From Malania oleifera (lineage: Eukaryota; Streptophyta; Magnoliopsida; Santalales; Ximeniaceae): a DNA stretch of 64,000 nt. A program made the position numbers and the translations under genes. Each line of letters starts with the position of its first letter. The first letter of the stretch is position 1. Location of the stretch: positions 63,297,957 to 63,361,956 of the forward strand of contig NC_080428.1 in the NCBI RefSeq assembly GCF_029873635.1. The letters are read 5' to 3'. Below are positions 49,724 to 60,424 of this stretch, piece by piece. The notes under the pieces were generated by a model, which saw nothing but the letters and a program-made list of their open reading frames with translations, was not told the origin of the DNA and ran no database searches.

Positions 49724-51569
49724 TGATTACGCGCTTAAAATGCGTAATTAGGTGCTTTAATTCATGCATTGCAAATGATATTTTGTATTTAAATGCCTAA
49801 CTACTCTCAATATTCTAACATTGTGTTCTATTTATAAAATTTGGGTTTTATTGAGTAATGTATGAAATTTTGGTGTTTTTTATTGCAGAGCAACTGTTGG
49901 AAGCTAAAAAAAAAACAACGGTACTTTGCAATCTGTGCGTAACTCTCTCATCCAACCTCTGATTCAGATGATTCAAGACGCCGTAAAAAGATAAGAAAAC
50001 AATCTACAATTTTCGTGTTTTGTATTTTGCAAAATACTAGCAGCATCAAGGCCGAAATCAGACGTGAAGTTAGCATATGCCGTTTTATGGATTTTTTCAA
50101 CAATTCTTCGTAATCTTGGCGTAACTTTCTCATACGAGCTCTGATTGAGATGATTCAAAATTCTGGGAAAATATGAAAAAGAGCTCTACATCTTTTATGT
50201 TTTAAGCTTTGAGAGTTACGAGCTGTAAGAGGGTCGAAAGTGGGCTTGAAAGAGGAGGGCAGTTCATGTACCTTTGAAAAAAAAAAAAATCAAAAAATCA
50301 AAAAATGAGATGTGACCCAGCCATGCAGCCGGATCATCTCATAAAGGCAGTGTGCACTGGGTACATACAAAGGAAAGACAAAAGAATGGAAAGAAAAAAA
50401 GAAAGGAAAGAAAAGCAAAAAAAGAAAGGACAAAAGGAAAGGATGGAAAAGTCAACAAGGGAGGGTTTCCTTGGGAGAGTGCCGTGTGCAAGAAGAGAGG
50501 GGGAGAGAACAGCGTGCGCTGGGGGGCTAGAGTGAGAGAGGCCACACCATATAAAAAAAAGAAAGGATTTTTCTTGGAAAAAGGGGACACGAAGAAGAAA
50601 CAAAAAAAAAAGTTTCTGGGAAAAATTATTTTTGGGGAGTTTTCTTGTGGTTTTCTTTTGGGGGTGCTACGAAGATACACACATAGCCAGCAAGGGAGAG
50701 TTGGAAGCACGTGAAAATACTATCTTTTCAGAATCGAAAGGTGGCGAACAACGGCAGTGTTCGGGGTGTTCGTGACGCGCGACGGCGGTGCGGCGAGTGT
50801 TGATCTTTTCCGTACGCTCCAAATTGAAGAAAATATGGTAAAATCTGTTATGTTGGATTTAATTTTCGGAATAAACTAAATTTTTGAATTCTAGGAAAAC
50901 GATGTAGCCAGTTTCAAACTATGCTTGCTCTTTGATGCTAATCTGAAATAGTTTTCATTAATGTTTGTTTGAGTTATTCTGTGCCTAATGCTTTTAATTA
51001 ACTGGCCATTAATTAAATAATTTTAGTCTTGTGATTTGCTACCGAAAGGGGAGATTATAGGATAGATCTTGGATAATTCAGCGTAGGTAAATATAGAGAT
51101 TGAAAGACTTATATGAACCGACGTAGCATTAAAAATCGAGGGTCTTACTGCGTTCTTGCGTTATTAATTTGCATACTCTTATGTTAAATAATAAACAAGA
51201 ATAGGTTCCGATTGACTATCGAAAGAGGCTTTTAGAAAAATTGGCGATTTGCTAACAAACAGAGAAAACGAAGTTAAATTAGCTAAATGAGTAAAGCATA
51301 GTGAGAAACTAGGTGAAATCGGTTTCCTAGAAGTTTCACCATCATCAATTTGATACGCGGTATCCAGTTTTAAATTCTCCTGAATAGTTTATTTAAAGTA
51401 GCCTTGTTTAAATTTTGCAGTCTAAAATTATTAATTTTTCTAAATAAAATCAAGGTTAGTAAAATTTCGGTACTTGGTAAAATTAAGACATCAATCCCTG
51501 AGGACGATACTCTACACATCATTATATTATAAAACTACGATACTGTGCACTTGCAGTTTGCACCGGTCA
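49724..51569 (+). mobile_element. Solo LTR of Tat/Athila-type Gypsy element
   Basis: 1,846 bp, from TGATTACGCGC to ...CACCGGTCA, with perfect CTAAC flanks. 'atccctgaggacgatactc' near 51492 and 'gtgcacttgcagtttgcacc' near 51545 are typical of the 3' part of these LTRs. It has no internal region, so it arose by LTR-LTR recombination after insertion into the Gypsy 5' LTR. Lys/Glu-rich ORFs at 50305-50714 are readings of its purine-rich leader and are not genes. Confidence 0.9.
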
Positions 51570-51574
51570 CTAAC
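51570..51574. repeat. Target-site duplication CTAAC (right)
   Basis: Matches 49719-49723. Confidence 0.9.
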
Positions 51575-51704
51575 GATAAACGATGAAGGAATCTAGAGAG
51601 AGAGAGTGAATCCCGAGTTTCTAGAGAGAGAGAGAGAGAAACCATTACTTCACTACTAAGCAACTCAAAATATCCTTTTAAAGTGCCTTTGACCCGGGTG
51701 GATT

Positions 51705-51890
51705 CATCGACGAATTGGCGTCCTCGTCGACGAGTCCGCCATTGGCTTTGTCAACGAGACGGTAGCCTCGTCGACGAGCCAGATATTTCTAATTTCCCTG
51801 AACCTCTCGGCATTCCCTTGTCGACGAGCCTCTGAATTTCATCGACGAGAAGGACGAAGACTTCGTCAACGAAATCTGACTTCGTCGACG
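51705..51890. promoter_or_regulatory. Eight-site GTCGAC array, minus Gypsy 5' LTR
   Basis: Site centres near 51708, 51728, 51752, 51772, 51822, 51843, 51867 and 51886 (spacing 20-24-20-50-21-24-19). Cores are TCGTCGACGA or one- to two-base variants. On the minus strand a TTTAAAAGG TATA-like box follows about 25 bp after the last site. Confidence 0.65.
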
Positions 51891-51964
51891 AGACCTGCTC
51901 TTTTACCAAAATGCCCCTCTCTTTAAATATTTAAAAGCCACTTATCACAGTTTGGGTTCTTACA

Positions 51965-52110
51965 AAGCATACCTCCTCAACGGCATCAGTAGGAACTTCA
52001 CACAGACACAATCTCCATATTGAGCATACCTCCCCAACGACATTAGTAGGAACTTCACACACACACAATCTCCATACTGAGCATACCTTCCCAACAACAT
52101 CAATAGGAAA
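51965..52110. repeat. Minisatellite of about 60 bp, right part
   Basis: Two and a half further units of the array at 42897-43140, resuming exactly after the Gypsy element. Confidence 0.9.
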
Positions 52111-53316
52111 GGAATACCACCCACCCGCAATTATTGTGTGGCATTAGCATATCATCAATCATATTTCAGTAAATCACAATTTAGTTCAATATAAATATTC
52201 TCATCATTTTCTGTGCGCATTTCATCATCTTATAATAATATATATCATATTTCACGTATTTCCATATTTCCCAAATTTCTCATACAGTAATTTGTACAAG
52301 CTCATTTTTCATGCAAATAATCTCTACTCATGTATAAATATCATATTTCATTATTTTCCACTAATCACATCAATCATTCTCATTTCAATATTTTCTCAGA
52401 AAATACACATCGTTATATTTCACATTGCAAAACATCATAATTTAATATTACTCAAATGCCACACAATTTCTCTAATATTTATATCATAATAACTTTCAGG
52501 AAAAATACAATATGCTCATTTTCATATATTAATTTAAACGATAATTTTAAAAATACTGCTATAATTTATTCCCAAAAATACTACCCATCTAACCTTTCCT
52601 AGGCTCCATATATTCCAAATTAACATTTAAACCAATATTTGACACCCCCACTTAATTTTATGAATTTTACCTGTGGGTCCCAAAATTACACTTGCGGCGC
52701 TCACCCAGGCCCTAAATTCTGAAAATTCTACTTCAATTCTAGATGTTCAACATTTTAACATTTCTAAATTAATCTCAATTAATTAAAAATAAGCCCCTCA
52801 ATAACCCCTGTACCCGAAATTTGGGGTTTTGCCCATGACGACCCCACGAGAATTCTGTCCTACTAGACTTGTAGAGAATCATCCCTAGATTCTCATGGTA
52901 GTGTTCATTCATCAATCAGGCTTATAATTTTGCAAGAAATTAAAGAAAAAGCAAAAATTGACTTACCCCAGGAGATACGTCTAGGCCGCTTCTACCATCG
53001 ATTCGCTCTAGTAGAAATGACAGCAGTGAAGAATGAAGCTCAACGGTATCTTCTGATTCTCGATCAGGTGAGAATCCGCCATGAAATTGATGAGAGAAGG
53101 AGAGAGAATGAGAGGAGAGAGAGAGACTGTGCAGGTCTCCTGCACAGAATGAAGAAATGAAAAGAAAAAGGGTGGGGGAATCAATCTTCCTAAAGGATAA
53201 AGATCCTTCAAGAAGTTAACATTAATAATAATAATAATATATTTTTTTAATAAAAAATAAAAATAAATTTTAATTATTATTTTTTTCTTTTGTTAATAAA
53301 TTTAATTAACTAACTA

Positions 53317-53356
<40 letters not shown>

Positions 53357-53410
53357 TATTTTATTTTATTTTTTTAAATCACTCCATCAATCTTGTATAG
53401 CCCTTTTTGG

Positions 53411-53880
53411 GGTTATTACCATTTATGTGTTATACATACAATCATATACATAAACATATCCAGTAAAAATGTATGTATCATATATGGGAAAACATGTATA
53501 CTCATTTCAAAGCAGAACATAATGGATTTCTACAAGCATAATTCATCTCATACCATAATAATAATACGAAAACAATCCTGGTAGGTTAGATGACTGTTGT
53601 CATGTATTACCCCCACATGACTGAGTTATGTTGCCTGAATGCGGGACCTGACAATGGTTAATCGACCACTGCCAAACCCAAAGTACAATCTGTAAGTTCG
53701 ATGGGTCCACCAGACCTGATCCGTACACTAGGGGCTCTCATACTTCTTAAAACCACATCGACCATCCAACCTCACCCCACTCCGTATAGCAGCGCTAACA
53801 AAAATATCATGATAAATCATGAACACATAGCATCGGTACCGTACAAGTGCTAGCCTAAACTAATCGAACAAGGTTCTAAT
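53411..53880 (-). repeat. Gypsy LTR fragment, probable continuation of 41543-42001
   Basis: No gene. It resumes 'tttatgtgttatacatac', which fits the style of the sequence broken at 42001, and has 'gggacctgacaatgg' words of LTR type. Ends where a Tat LTR begins. Confidence 0.35.
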
Positions 53881-54900
53881 TGATTACGTGTCAAAGATGC
53901 GTAATTAGGCGTTTAAATTCATGCATTGATATAATTTTAATTAAATTCCCGATTATATTCAATATTTTAATTAGTGAGCTCGTTTGATAATTTTTAGATA
54001 ATTATTCCATTTTACAGTAAATTTACGTATCTTCATGTTTTATTGTTACATGATAATTTTTGGAAACTAAAGTCGAGATAAAAATGAAAGAAACTGAGCA
54101 CCGTGTGTGAAGGAACTGAACCATGCGTGCGTGAACTTGAATCCCGAAGAAGCTAAGAAGCCGATTTTAAAAGAAGTTATTTTTAACCTTGATGTGACAA
54201 CGTGAGTGGGCCTTAAAGCCCATGTAATAACGTGCCCAGTGTTGGAAGTCTTTAAGCTAAATTTTCACAAAAAAGGGAAGGGAATTAAAAGGAAATGAAG
54301 AAAAAGAAAAGTCAACATTGGTGGGCTTGAAAATAGGGAGTTGGGTTTGCCATGGCCGTGCGTGCATGAGTGGGCTGCTATGTGTGTGTGAGTTGAAAAG
54401 TAAAAATGGGTTGGCCGTGGATATGCTTAACAAACCAAAATGAAAAAAAAAAAAAGGATCATGCCTCTCACAAGGTCAGCGTTTGAGCCTCCCAGGTTCG
54501 ATTCTTCCACTAGGCTCCTGAATTTACATCCTCATGGTGATGTGGGGCCAGAATCATGGGATGTGGGATTAGTCATGGACCGCAAAACGAACGTGGACAC
54601 CCGGCGATATCCAAAAAAAAAAAAAGAGGCAAAAGAGGCACTGGGGTTTTTTTTTTTTAAATGAAGAAAGGTAGCAGCTAAAAGGAGTGGGGCGCTGGCA
54701 CGTGAAGGAGGGAGGTGCTGACAATGTGGCAAAAAAAAGAAAAAAAAAGAAAAGGGGAAAAGCCAAAGGAGAGGAGGGAGTCTGGAAGGGCTACGAGAGG
54801 CTAGGTTTTTTGGGGGTCTTGGGTAGTGCGCCGAAGGAGAGCAGCAACTTTGCTGCTAGAGAGGAACCCGAACAGCTCTCCCCATTCATCTCTACTACTA

Positions 54901-54946
<46 letters not shown>

Positions 54947-54948
54947 TC

Positions 54949-54979
<31 letters not shown>

Positions 54980-55383
54980 CATCTTTTTTGTTAGTTTGTT
55001 TGTTGTTATTTATTTTCATTTGTCATTTCAATACATGTTTTAATATTTAGTTTCAGTTAAGTATTATGAGTATTTTTGCTTAGAGTTAATGTTGGGTATA
55101 TTTATGTTAAAAATATTAGTGGATTAAGTTTATTTGCAGATTAAATTAATGCTGAGTTTGTTTTATTGATGTGTTTGAGTTACTTTTATTTTTGTTCTCA
55201 TCTCTTTGTTTACTTTTATTTTTGCTCTCATCTCTTTGTTCTTTCTCTTCTCTCTTCCTTGCCATTTTAGTTATTCACTTTAATGTTAGTTTAACGCTTT
55301 GTTTAAGTTTAATTCTCTTTAGCCATTATTGAAGCTGAATATTTTTTATTTGAGTTATTTTTATTCTGAGTTTAGTTTGTTAT
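53881..55383 (+). repeat. Tat/Athila-type LTR, 3'-truncated
   Basis: Starts TGATTACGTGTC, shares 'gcgtaattaggc' and 'aattcatgcattg' with 49724 and 24453, and has a (CT)n leader (54904-54981). It is broken at 55384 by the Gypsy element. The LTR end motif is absent. SLSLSL-type and EREREY-type ORFs are artefacts of the CT run. Confidence 0.65.
54904..54981. repeat. (CT)n microsatellite
   Basis: About 78 bp of CT repeat with a few CCC interruptions, inside the Tat LTR leader. Confidence 0.95.
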
Positions 55384-55454
55384 TGTAAGAACCCGACTCT
55401 TGATAATGGTTTTAAATATTTAAAGAGAGGGGAATTTTGGTAAAAGAGTAGGTC

Positions 55455-55643
55455 TCGTCGACAAAGCCATATTTCATCGACGAAGTCTTTGTCCTTCTCG
55501 TCGACGAAATTCAGAGACTCATCAACGAGGAGAAGCTGAGGAGTTTTGGAAACCGGGAATATCAAAATTCATCGACAAATTCCTTATCTCATTGATGAGA
55601 AAACTATAGGGCCTCGTCGACGAAGGCACCATTTCGTCGACGA
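55455..55643. promoter_or_regulatory. Eight-site GTCGAC array, plus Gypsy 5' LTR
   Basis: Centres near 55459, 55478, 55502, 55523, 55573, 55593, 55618 and 55638 (spacing 19-24-21-50-20-25-20). The last site is about 26 bp before the TATA box. Some sites are decayed (ATCAACGA, ATTGATGA) but still on the same grid. Confidence 0.65.
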
Positions 55644-55664
55644 GTTTGCCCAGGTCAAAGGGCC

Positions 55665-55673
55665 TATAAATAG
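55665..55673 (+). promoter_or_regulatory. LTR TATA box
   Basis: TATAAATAG directly downstream of the palindrome array; predicted start near 55697. The same box is at 62557-62565 in the 3' LTR. Confidence 0.7.
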
Positions 55674-55703
55674 AATATTCTTTACTTCTCAACTAAGAAA
55701 ACT

Positions 55704-55749
<46 letters not shown>

Positions 55750-57250
55750 GAACTCTCCCTACTCTCTATCTCTCTAGATTTCTTCACTGATCTTCATTGG
55801 AATCGTGAATCTGAAGTTACCACAAGGATTGTGGAAGGATTCTCTACAAGTTCTACGGATTGGAATCCCGTTTCGGAGATTTTCGGGTTTTGGCGTAAAC
55901 TCGAGGTAAGGCTCGATTTTCAATTCTGATTCGATAGTTTTATGGTAAATTGTCTTGTGAGCATATTCTTTACTGTTGATTGTAGGTTTTGGAACTCGGT
56001 TCGCTGTTTAGGGGCCTTGGAGTTCAAGATTTGCTGTTTTGGGAAAAGGTAAGGGGAACTGTGTTTATATTGGTTATTTTTGAAATTAGACTCGGTGAAA
56101 CTGTGGTTCACGGTCTTGTATGTGTTTTGGCTACTCATTTGGGGGGATCTAACGGGGAAAACTATGGGTTTTTCATTATTACAATTTTGGGAAAAAAGGA
56201 GCGACGGCCTGCATCCATGGTTTTGTTGAAAACCGAGGGTATATGTTGATTTGTACTGTGTTATTCGGATGACCGTGCCTTGACTTGTTTAAATTGTATT
56301 TTTTTGGAAAACCATGATTTAAATTACCAAATGGGTGTGATTTGTTTGGTTATATGAGCATGCATGTGTGTGTGATATGTTGAAATGCTAGTAAGAACGC
56401 GGTTGCAAAATTGTTCCAAGTACTGAGAGTGTCTGGCTCTATATCCGAGGGCGTGTGTTTTATCGCCTACCGCCTAGGCAAGAGTTCTTGGCTCTATATC
56501 CGAGGGCATGAGCCTATTCCGGCAAATCAGGTCGAAGGGTGTTGATCCACCAGTTAGTGTTGGTACGATGCCATGGGAGTCGGAGACTAGCTATGTGCCG
56601 GTGGCACCATGTTCGTGGGTTGGCTACTAGCCAACGCTGTATGTTGCAGGCCGGCTTCAAATCGAAGGGTGTGATGACACCAGGATTGTTGATAATGTGT
56701 ATGCGTATGTGTGCGCGTATGCACTATGTAAACTAGTACTGGAGTGCATTTAACTGCGTGTATGTTGCATCATGCTAACACTCAAATGCCACACAATGAT
56801 ATAACTTGTGTTCTTCCTTACTGAGAGGTGTCTCACCCCTACTATACGTACATTTTTACAAGTCCTTCGAGTAACCGGAACTAGCGTCCTGGTGTAGGGA
56901 GTGTAGTGGCCGGTGTACTATAGTTAACGCTTGGGTAAGTGCTAGGACTATATTTTGGTGGGTTGCCATTTTGAGATGTATTTGGGAACCCATTTGTACG
57001 TTTTTGATAAAGTTGTGTTCTACTCTTGTATAGACTTTGGTATGGTACTATATATATATATATATATAGAATGACTTTTTCCACTGCGTATATTTAGTTG
57101 TGTTTGGATGTGTATAGGGTGCCTGGGAACCCCATGGGGTTGGACCCTCATCCTTTATAATGTATCTTTGGATGTTTTATCGGATACAAGGAGAGGTTAG
57201 ATTACATTTTCACCCCCAGATCCTAATTCCGGGTTCGAGGCGTGACATCT

Positions 57251-57270
57251 TGGTATCAGAGCTAACCAGG
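57251..57270 (+). other. Primer-binding site, tRNA-iMet
   Basis: TGGTATCAGAGCTAACCAGG, three bases after the LTR end. Confidence 0.95.
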
Positions 57271-57500
57271 TTACTAGATCTTGTAGACTTGGTTAGGCTT
57301 AACTGTGAGTACATACCAGAGTATAGGATGTTGGATATGGGAAGAGTTGGTTGAGGGTTGTTTGGTTGCTAGAACGGGATTTTTTGACGGTATTTCGTGT
57401 TTTTCCTATGATGACAATTTCAGTAAAAGCAAGGAAGATCATTGATAACTTCCGTGTCGGTGTGATAGGACAGACTTAGACCTGGTCAGGAATAGTTAAC

Positions 57501-58640
57501 ATGATTAGTGTAGATCATGGTGGTAACTGTAGGTGTCGTAGGGATATTGATAGATTCCTATTATGTTACAGAATGGAGCCTAAGCATAATGACCTGGGAA
57601 GTGGTTCTAAGGAGACTGCGAGTGATGAGTCCCCTTCTATGCCTCAAGGTTTGACGAGGCAGGTATTACTGGAGATCGGGCGGAGTGTGAGGAGACGCAA
57701 GCACTCTCCTACTACTGCGGGGTGCACCATTGAAAGGTTCACACGCATGCATCCTCTGACGTTCTCTGGAGGACCTGGCCCAACCACAGCAGAAGACTGG
57801 ATGGAGAAAACTGAGAGGATTCTGGAAGTCCTGCACTGCATGGATAAGTAGTGAGTTCTCTATGCTACTTTCCAAATGACTGGGGAGGCGGGCCGATGGT
57901 GGACTGCGGTGAGTCTACTAGAGAAGAAGAGAGCTGGTCTTGAGGAGATGACATGGAGCCATTTTAAGGAGGTGTTCTTTGACAGATACTTCTGACAGAT
58001 ACTTCTCGGCTTCCATACACGATACGAAGGCAGATGAGTTTTCTACTCTGATTCAGGGGAGTATGACGGTGCAGGGGTATGCGGCTTGGTACATAGGGTT
58101 GTCCCGCTTTACACCATGTTTGATCTCGAGCGAGTATGAGAAGACTCGGAGGTTCGAGAAGGGTTTGAGGAAGGATATCCGCAGACTGGTGGGTATGCTT
58201 CAGATTCGTGAGTTCTCGGTGTTGGTGGATAAAGCCACGGTGATTGAGACCGGTATTTGAGAGGACGAGATGGATTAGGATCGAGGAAGAGGACAGTACC
58301 TTCCAGTTCTTAAACAAGATCTCGACAGGGATCGTGGAAGAAGAGGAGTAAGGGCTTGGGTTACCGTCAAAATATCGAGCTCTAGGATTCTTAGATGAGC
58401 CAGACTAGTGATCGTTGTACCAGATGCCACAGATGGCACAAAGGTGAGTGCCAGTCATTTAGGGGTCACTGCTACAACTATGGCCAGCCAGGCCACACGT
58501 CTCATGATTGTCGTGCATCGAAGCGATATGTGCCGACATTCAGTTAGAACCGAGGGAGCAATCAGATACCTCGGGGAATCACTCAGACGAATACAACTTC
58601 GGCCAGAGTATACTCTCTTACTCCAATGGATGCTGAGCAT
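57501..58640 (+). pseudogene. Gypsy gag, plus element
   Basis: First block 57572-57851 (MEPKHNDLGSGSKETASDE, LTRQVLLEIGRSVRRR, MHPLTFSGGPGP, EKTERILEVLHCMDK then TAG). Second block to 58260 (YFSASIHDTKADEF, LIQGSMTVQGYAAWYIGLSRF, RRFEKGLRKDIRRLVGML). A duplicated 'ttctttgacagatacttctgacagatacttctc' patch at 57973-58005 shifts the frame. A CCHC knuckle near 58470 reads CYNYGQPGHTSHDC, with the second Cys replaced by Tyr. Confidence 0.85.
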
Positions 58641-59060
58641 ACAGGGAACGTGGTGATAGGTACCTTATTGTTACTTTCAAATAAAACTTCTATTTTGTTT
58701 GATTCGGGTGCAACCCATTCCTTTGTGTCTATGAATTTTGTGGGACGGTGTAGGGTAGGGTTGAGACCCGAGACATGAATGAGGTGTTATCTGTTACTAT
58801 GCCATCCTGTAGGAAGCTATTGGTGGACTGCCCAATGGAACTTCAGGGAAAGCTGATACTAGTAAATCTTGTTGTATATAACATGTCGGGGTTCGATGTG
58901 GTTGTTTTCCAGTTATGCTGTGATCGACTATCGTAGGAAGGTGGTAGCTTTCAGACCTCCTAGGGAGCAGGAGTACGAATTTGTGGGATCGTATGTGCGT
59001 TCAGTGCCACAAATTCTGCCAGCCCTGTAGGCTAGGAGGCTACTCTTGGACGGATGTCAA
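58641..59060 (+). pseudogene. Gypsy aspartic protease remnant
   Basis: GTLLLLSNK, then the active-site block LFDSGATHSFVSMNFVG (about 58697-58745), frame-shifted soon after. Fragments of the flap region and of the following linker continue to about 59060. Confidence 0.75.
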
Positions 59061-59099
59061 GGGTACCTAGCTTGCATAAAGGAATCGCCATAGGATGAG

Positions 59100-60420
59100 T
59101 TGAGACTCAAGGACATTCGGGTAATCAGCGAGTTCCTGGATGTGTTTCCATATGATTTACCTGGTTTACCACCGGATCGTGAGGTAGAGTTTGCGATAGA
59201 GTTGTTATCTGGTAAGGCACAGATCTCTAAAGCTCCATACCAGATGGCTTCAGCGAAACTTCAAGAGTTGAAGCAACAGTTACAAGAATTACTGGACCAG
59301 GGATTCATTCAACCTAGTGTTTCACCCTGGGAAGCTCCAGTATTGTTTGTAAAAAAGAAGGACGGGTCGATGCTAATGTACATTGATTATCGTGAGATTA
59401 ACAAGGTAACTGTGAAGAATTGCTATCCTTTACCTCGTATAGATTATCTCTTTGACCAGTTGTAAGGAACGCGGGTCTTTTCGAAGGTCGACTTGCGGTC
59501 AGGATATCATCAAGTTAGGGTTAAAGCAGAGGATGTAGCGAAGACTACTTTTCCGAACCTGATATAGCCACTATGAGTTCTTGTTCATGCCGTTTGGGTT
59601 GACAAATGCTCCGACAGTGTTCATGGATCTGATGCACAAGGTTTTCCATGAGTACCTGGATCAGTTCGTAATGGTATTCATTAACGACATTCTAGTTTAC
59701 TCGAGGAGTACGGAAGAGCATGTGGAACATTTGAAGTTAGTATTACAGATTCTGTGGGAGAAGTTGTATGCTAAACTGAAGAAGTGTGAATTCTGGTTGA
59801 GTTGGATTGCGTTTTTAGGCCATGTGGTTACTAGGGATGGCATATCAGTTGATCTTAGCAAGATTGAAGCTGTGGTCGACTGGGTAAGGGTGAAGAATGT
59901 GCAGAAGGTTCAGAGTTTTCTAGGACTGGCGGGTTACCATCATCGGTTCGTAGATGGTTTCTCTAAACTGTCTAGACCTCTGACACGAATGACCAGAAAT
60001 GGAGTACAGTTTGAGTGGACCAGTGATTGTGAGCAGTGCTTTTAGGAGTTGAAGCATCGGTTGGTTGCTGCTTTAGTGTTGACCATTCCTTCGGGGGATG
60101 GTGGGTTTTTGATTTATAGCGATGCGCCTTTGAAAGGCCTGGGATGTGTGCTCATGCAGCAGGGTAAGGTGATAGCTTATGCTTCTCGGCAATTGAAGGA
60201 ATATGAGAAGAACTACCCTACGCACAATTTGGAATTGGTTTCTGTGGTGTATGCACTGAAGATCTGGCAACACTATTTGTATGGTTTGCAGTGTGAGGTT
60301 TTCACTAATCATAAGAGCCTTAGGTACTTCTTCACGTAGAAGGAGTTGAATATGAGGCAAAGGCGGTGGCTAGAGTTGATTAAGGACTATGATTGCATGA
60401 TCAGTTATCACTCGGGGGGC
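59100..60420 (+). pseudogene. Gypsy reverse transcriptase-RNase H, plus element
   Basis: RT reads [42 protein letters not shown] and [15 protein letters not shown], then a TAA at 59463. It resumes [24 protein letters not shown] and the active-site segment [12 protein letters not shown] (59660-59700), in which the first conserved Asp of the DD pair is Asn. RNase H follows: [52 protein letters not shown] then [21 protein letters not shown]. Stops at 59463, 60043 and 60338 are TAA, TAG and TAG at positions where the sister copy has Gln codons. Inactive. Confidence 0.92.
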
Positions 60421-60424
60421 TAAT

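Larger units (their letters stand above)
43141..51964 (-). mobile_element. Chromovirus-type Ty3/Gypsy element, minus strand
   Basis: 5' LTR 48841-51964 (holding a solo LTR), PBS 48818-48837, gag 47898-48560, pol 44075-47580, truncated 3' LTR 43141-43822. Flanks are GAGCA (43136-43140) and AAGCA (51965-51969), a target duplication with one change. A deletion removed the PPT and the first half of the 3' LTR, joining LTR and internal sequence near 43822. The family is the same as the plus-strand element at 55384-63541. All frames carry stops. Confidence 0.9.
48841..51964 (-). repeat. 5' LTR of minus Gypsy element, split
   Basis: LTR parts 48841-49723 and 51570-51964, interrupted by a solo Tat LTR. 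The U3 part (51705-51890) carries the eight-site GTCGAC palindrome array. The far end is TTCTTACA (LTR start TGTAAGAA on minus). A GA-rich run at 51596-51640 corresponds to the CT run of the plus-element LTR. Confidence 0.9.
42002..53400 (-). repeat. Gypsy LTR interrupted by a nested element
   Basis: The LTR body lies at 42002-43140 and 51965-53400, split by the element at 43141-51964. It starts TGACGCCCCG on plus. It includes a minisatellite, a 'gacttacccca' donor-like site on the far side, a purine-rich leader (53095-53150) and an (ATT)n run (53325-53358). The right boundary is approximate; no matching target duplication was found. Confidence 0.5.
55384..57247 (+). repeat. 5' LTR of plus Gypsy element
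   Basis: 1,864 bp, TGTAAGAACCC...GGCGTGACA. TATAAATAG at 55665-55673, the GTCGAC array at 55455-55643, and a (CT)n run at 55711-55748 just after the predicted start. A region at 56820 (ACTGAGAGGTGTCTCACCC) recurs in all LTRs of the group. Confidence 0.95.

Noticed and set aside
50305-50714. Lys/Glu-rich ORF of 120 codons and its antisense of 123 codons
   Set aside because: Purine-rich leader within the solo Tat LTR; no family similarity.
42002-53400. Exact boundaries and target duplication for the outer Gypsy LTR
   Set aside because: Several 5-bp candidates (ATTTA, TTTAT) were tried but none fits canonical TG...CA ends on both sides, so only approximate limits are given.
54687-55050. ORFs with SLSLSL or ERERER runs
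   Set aside because: Produced by the (CT)n microsatellite; the same applies at 25331, 41179-41447, 55546 and 63748.
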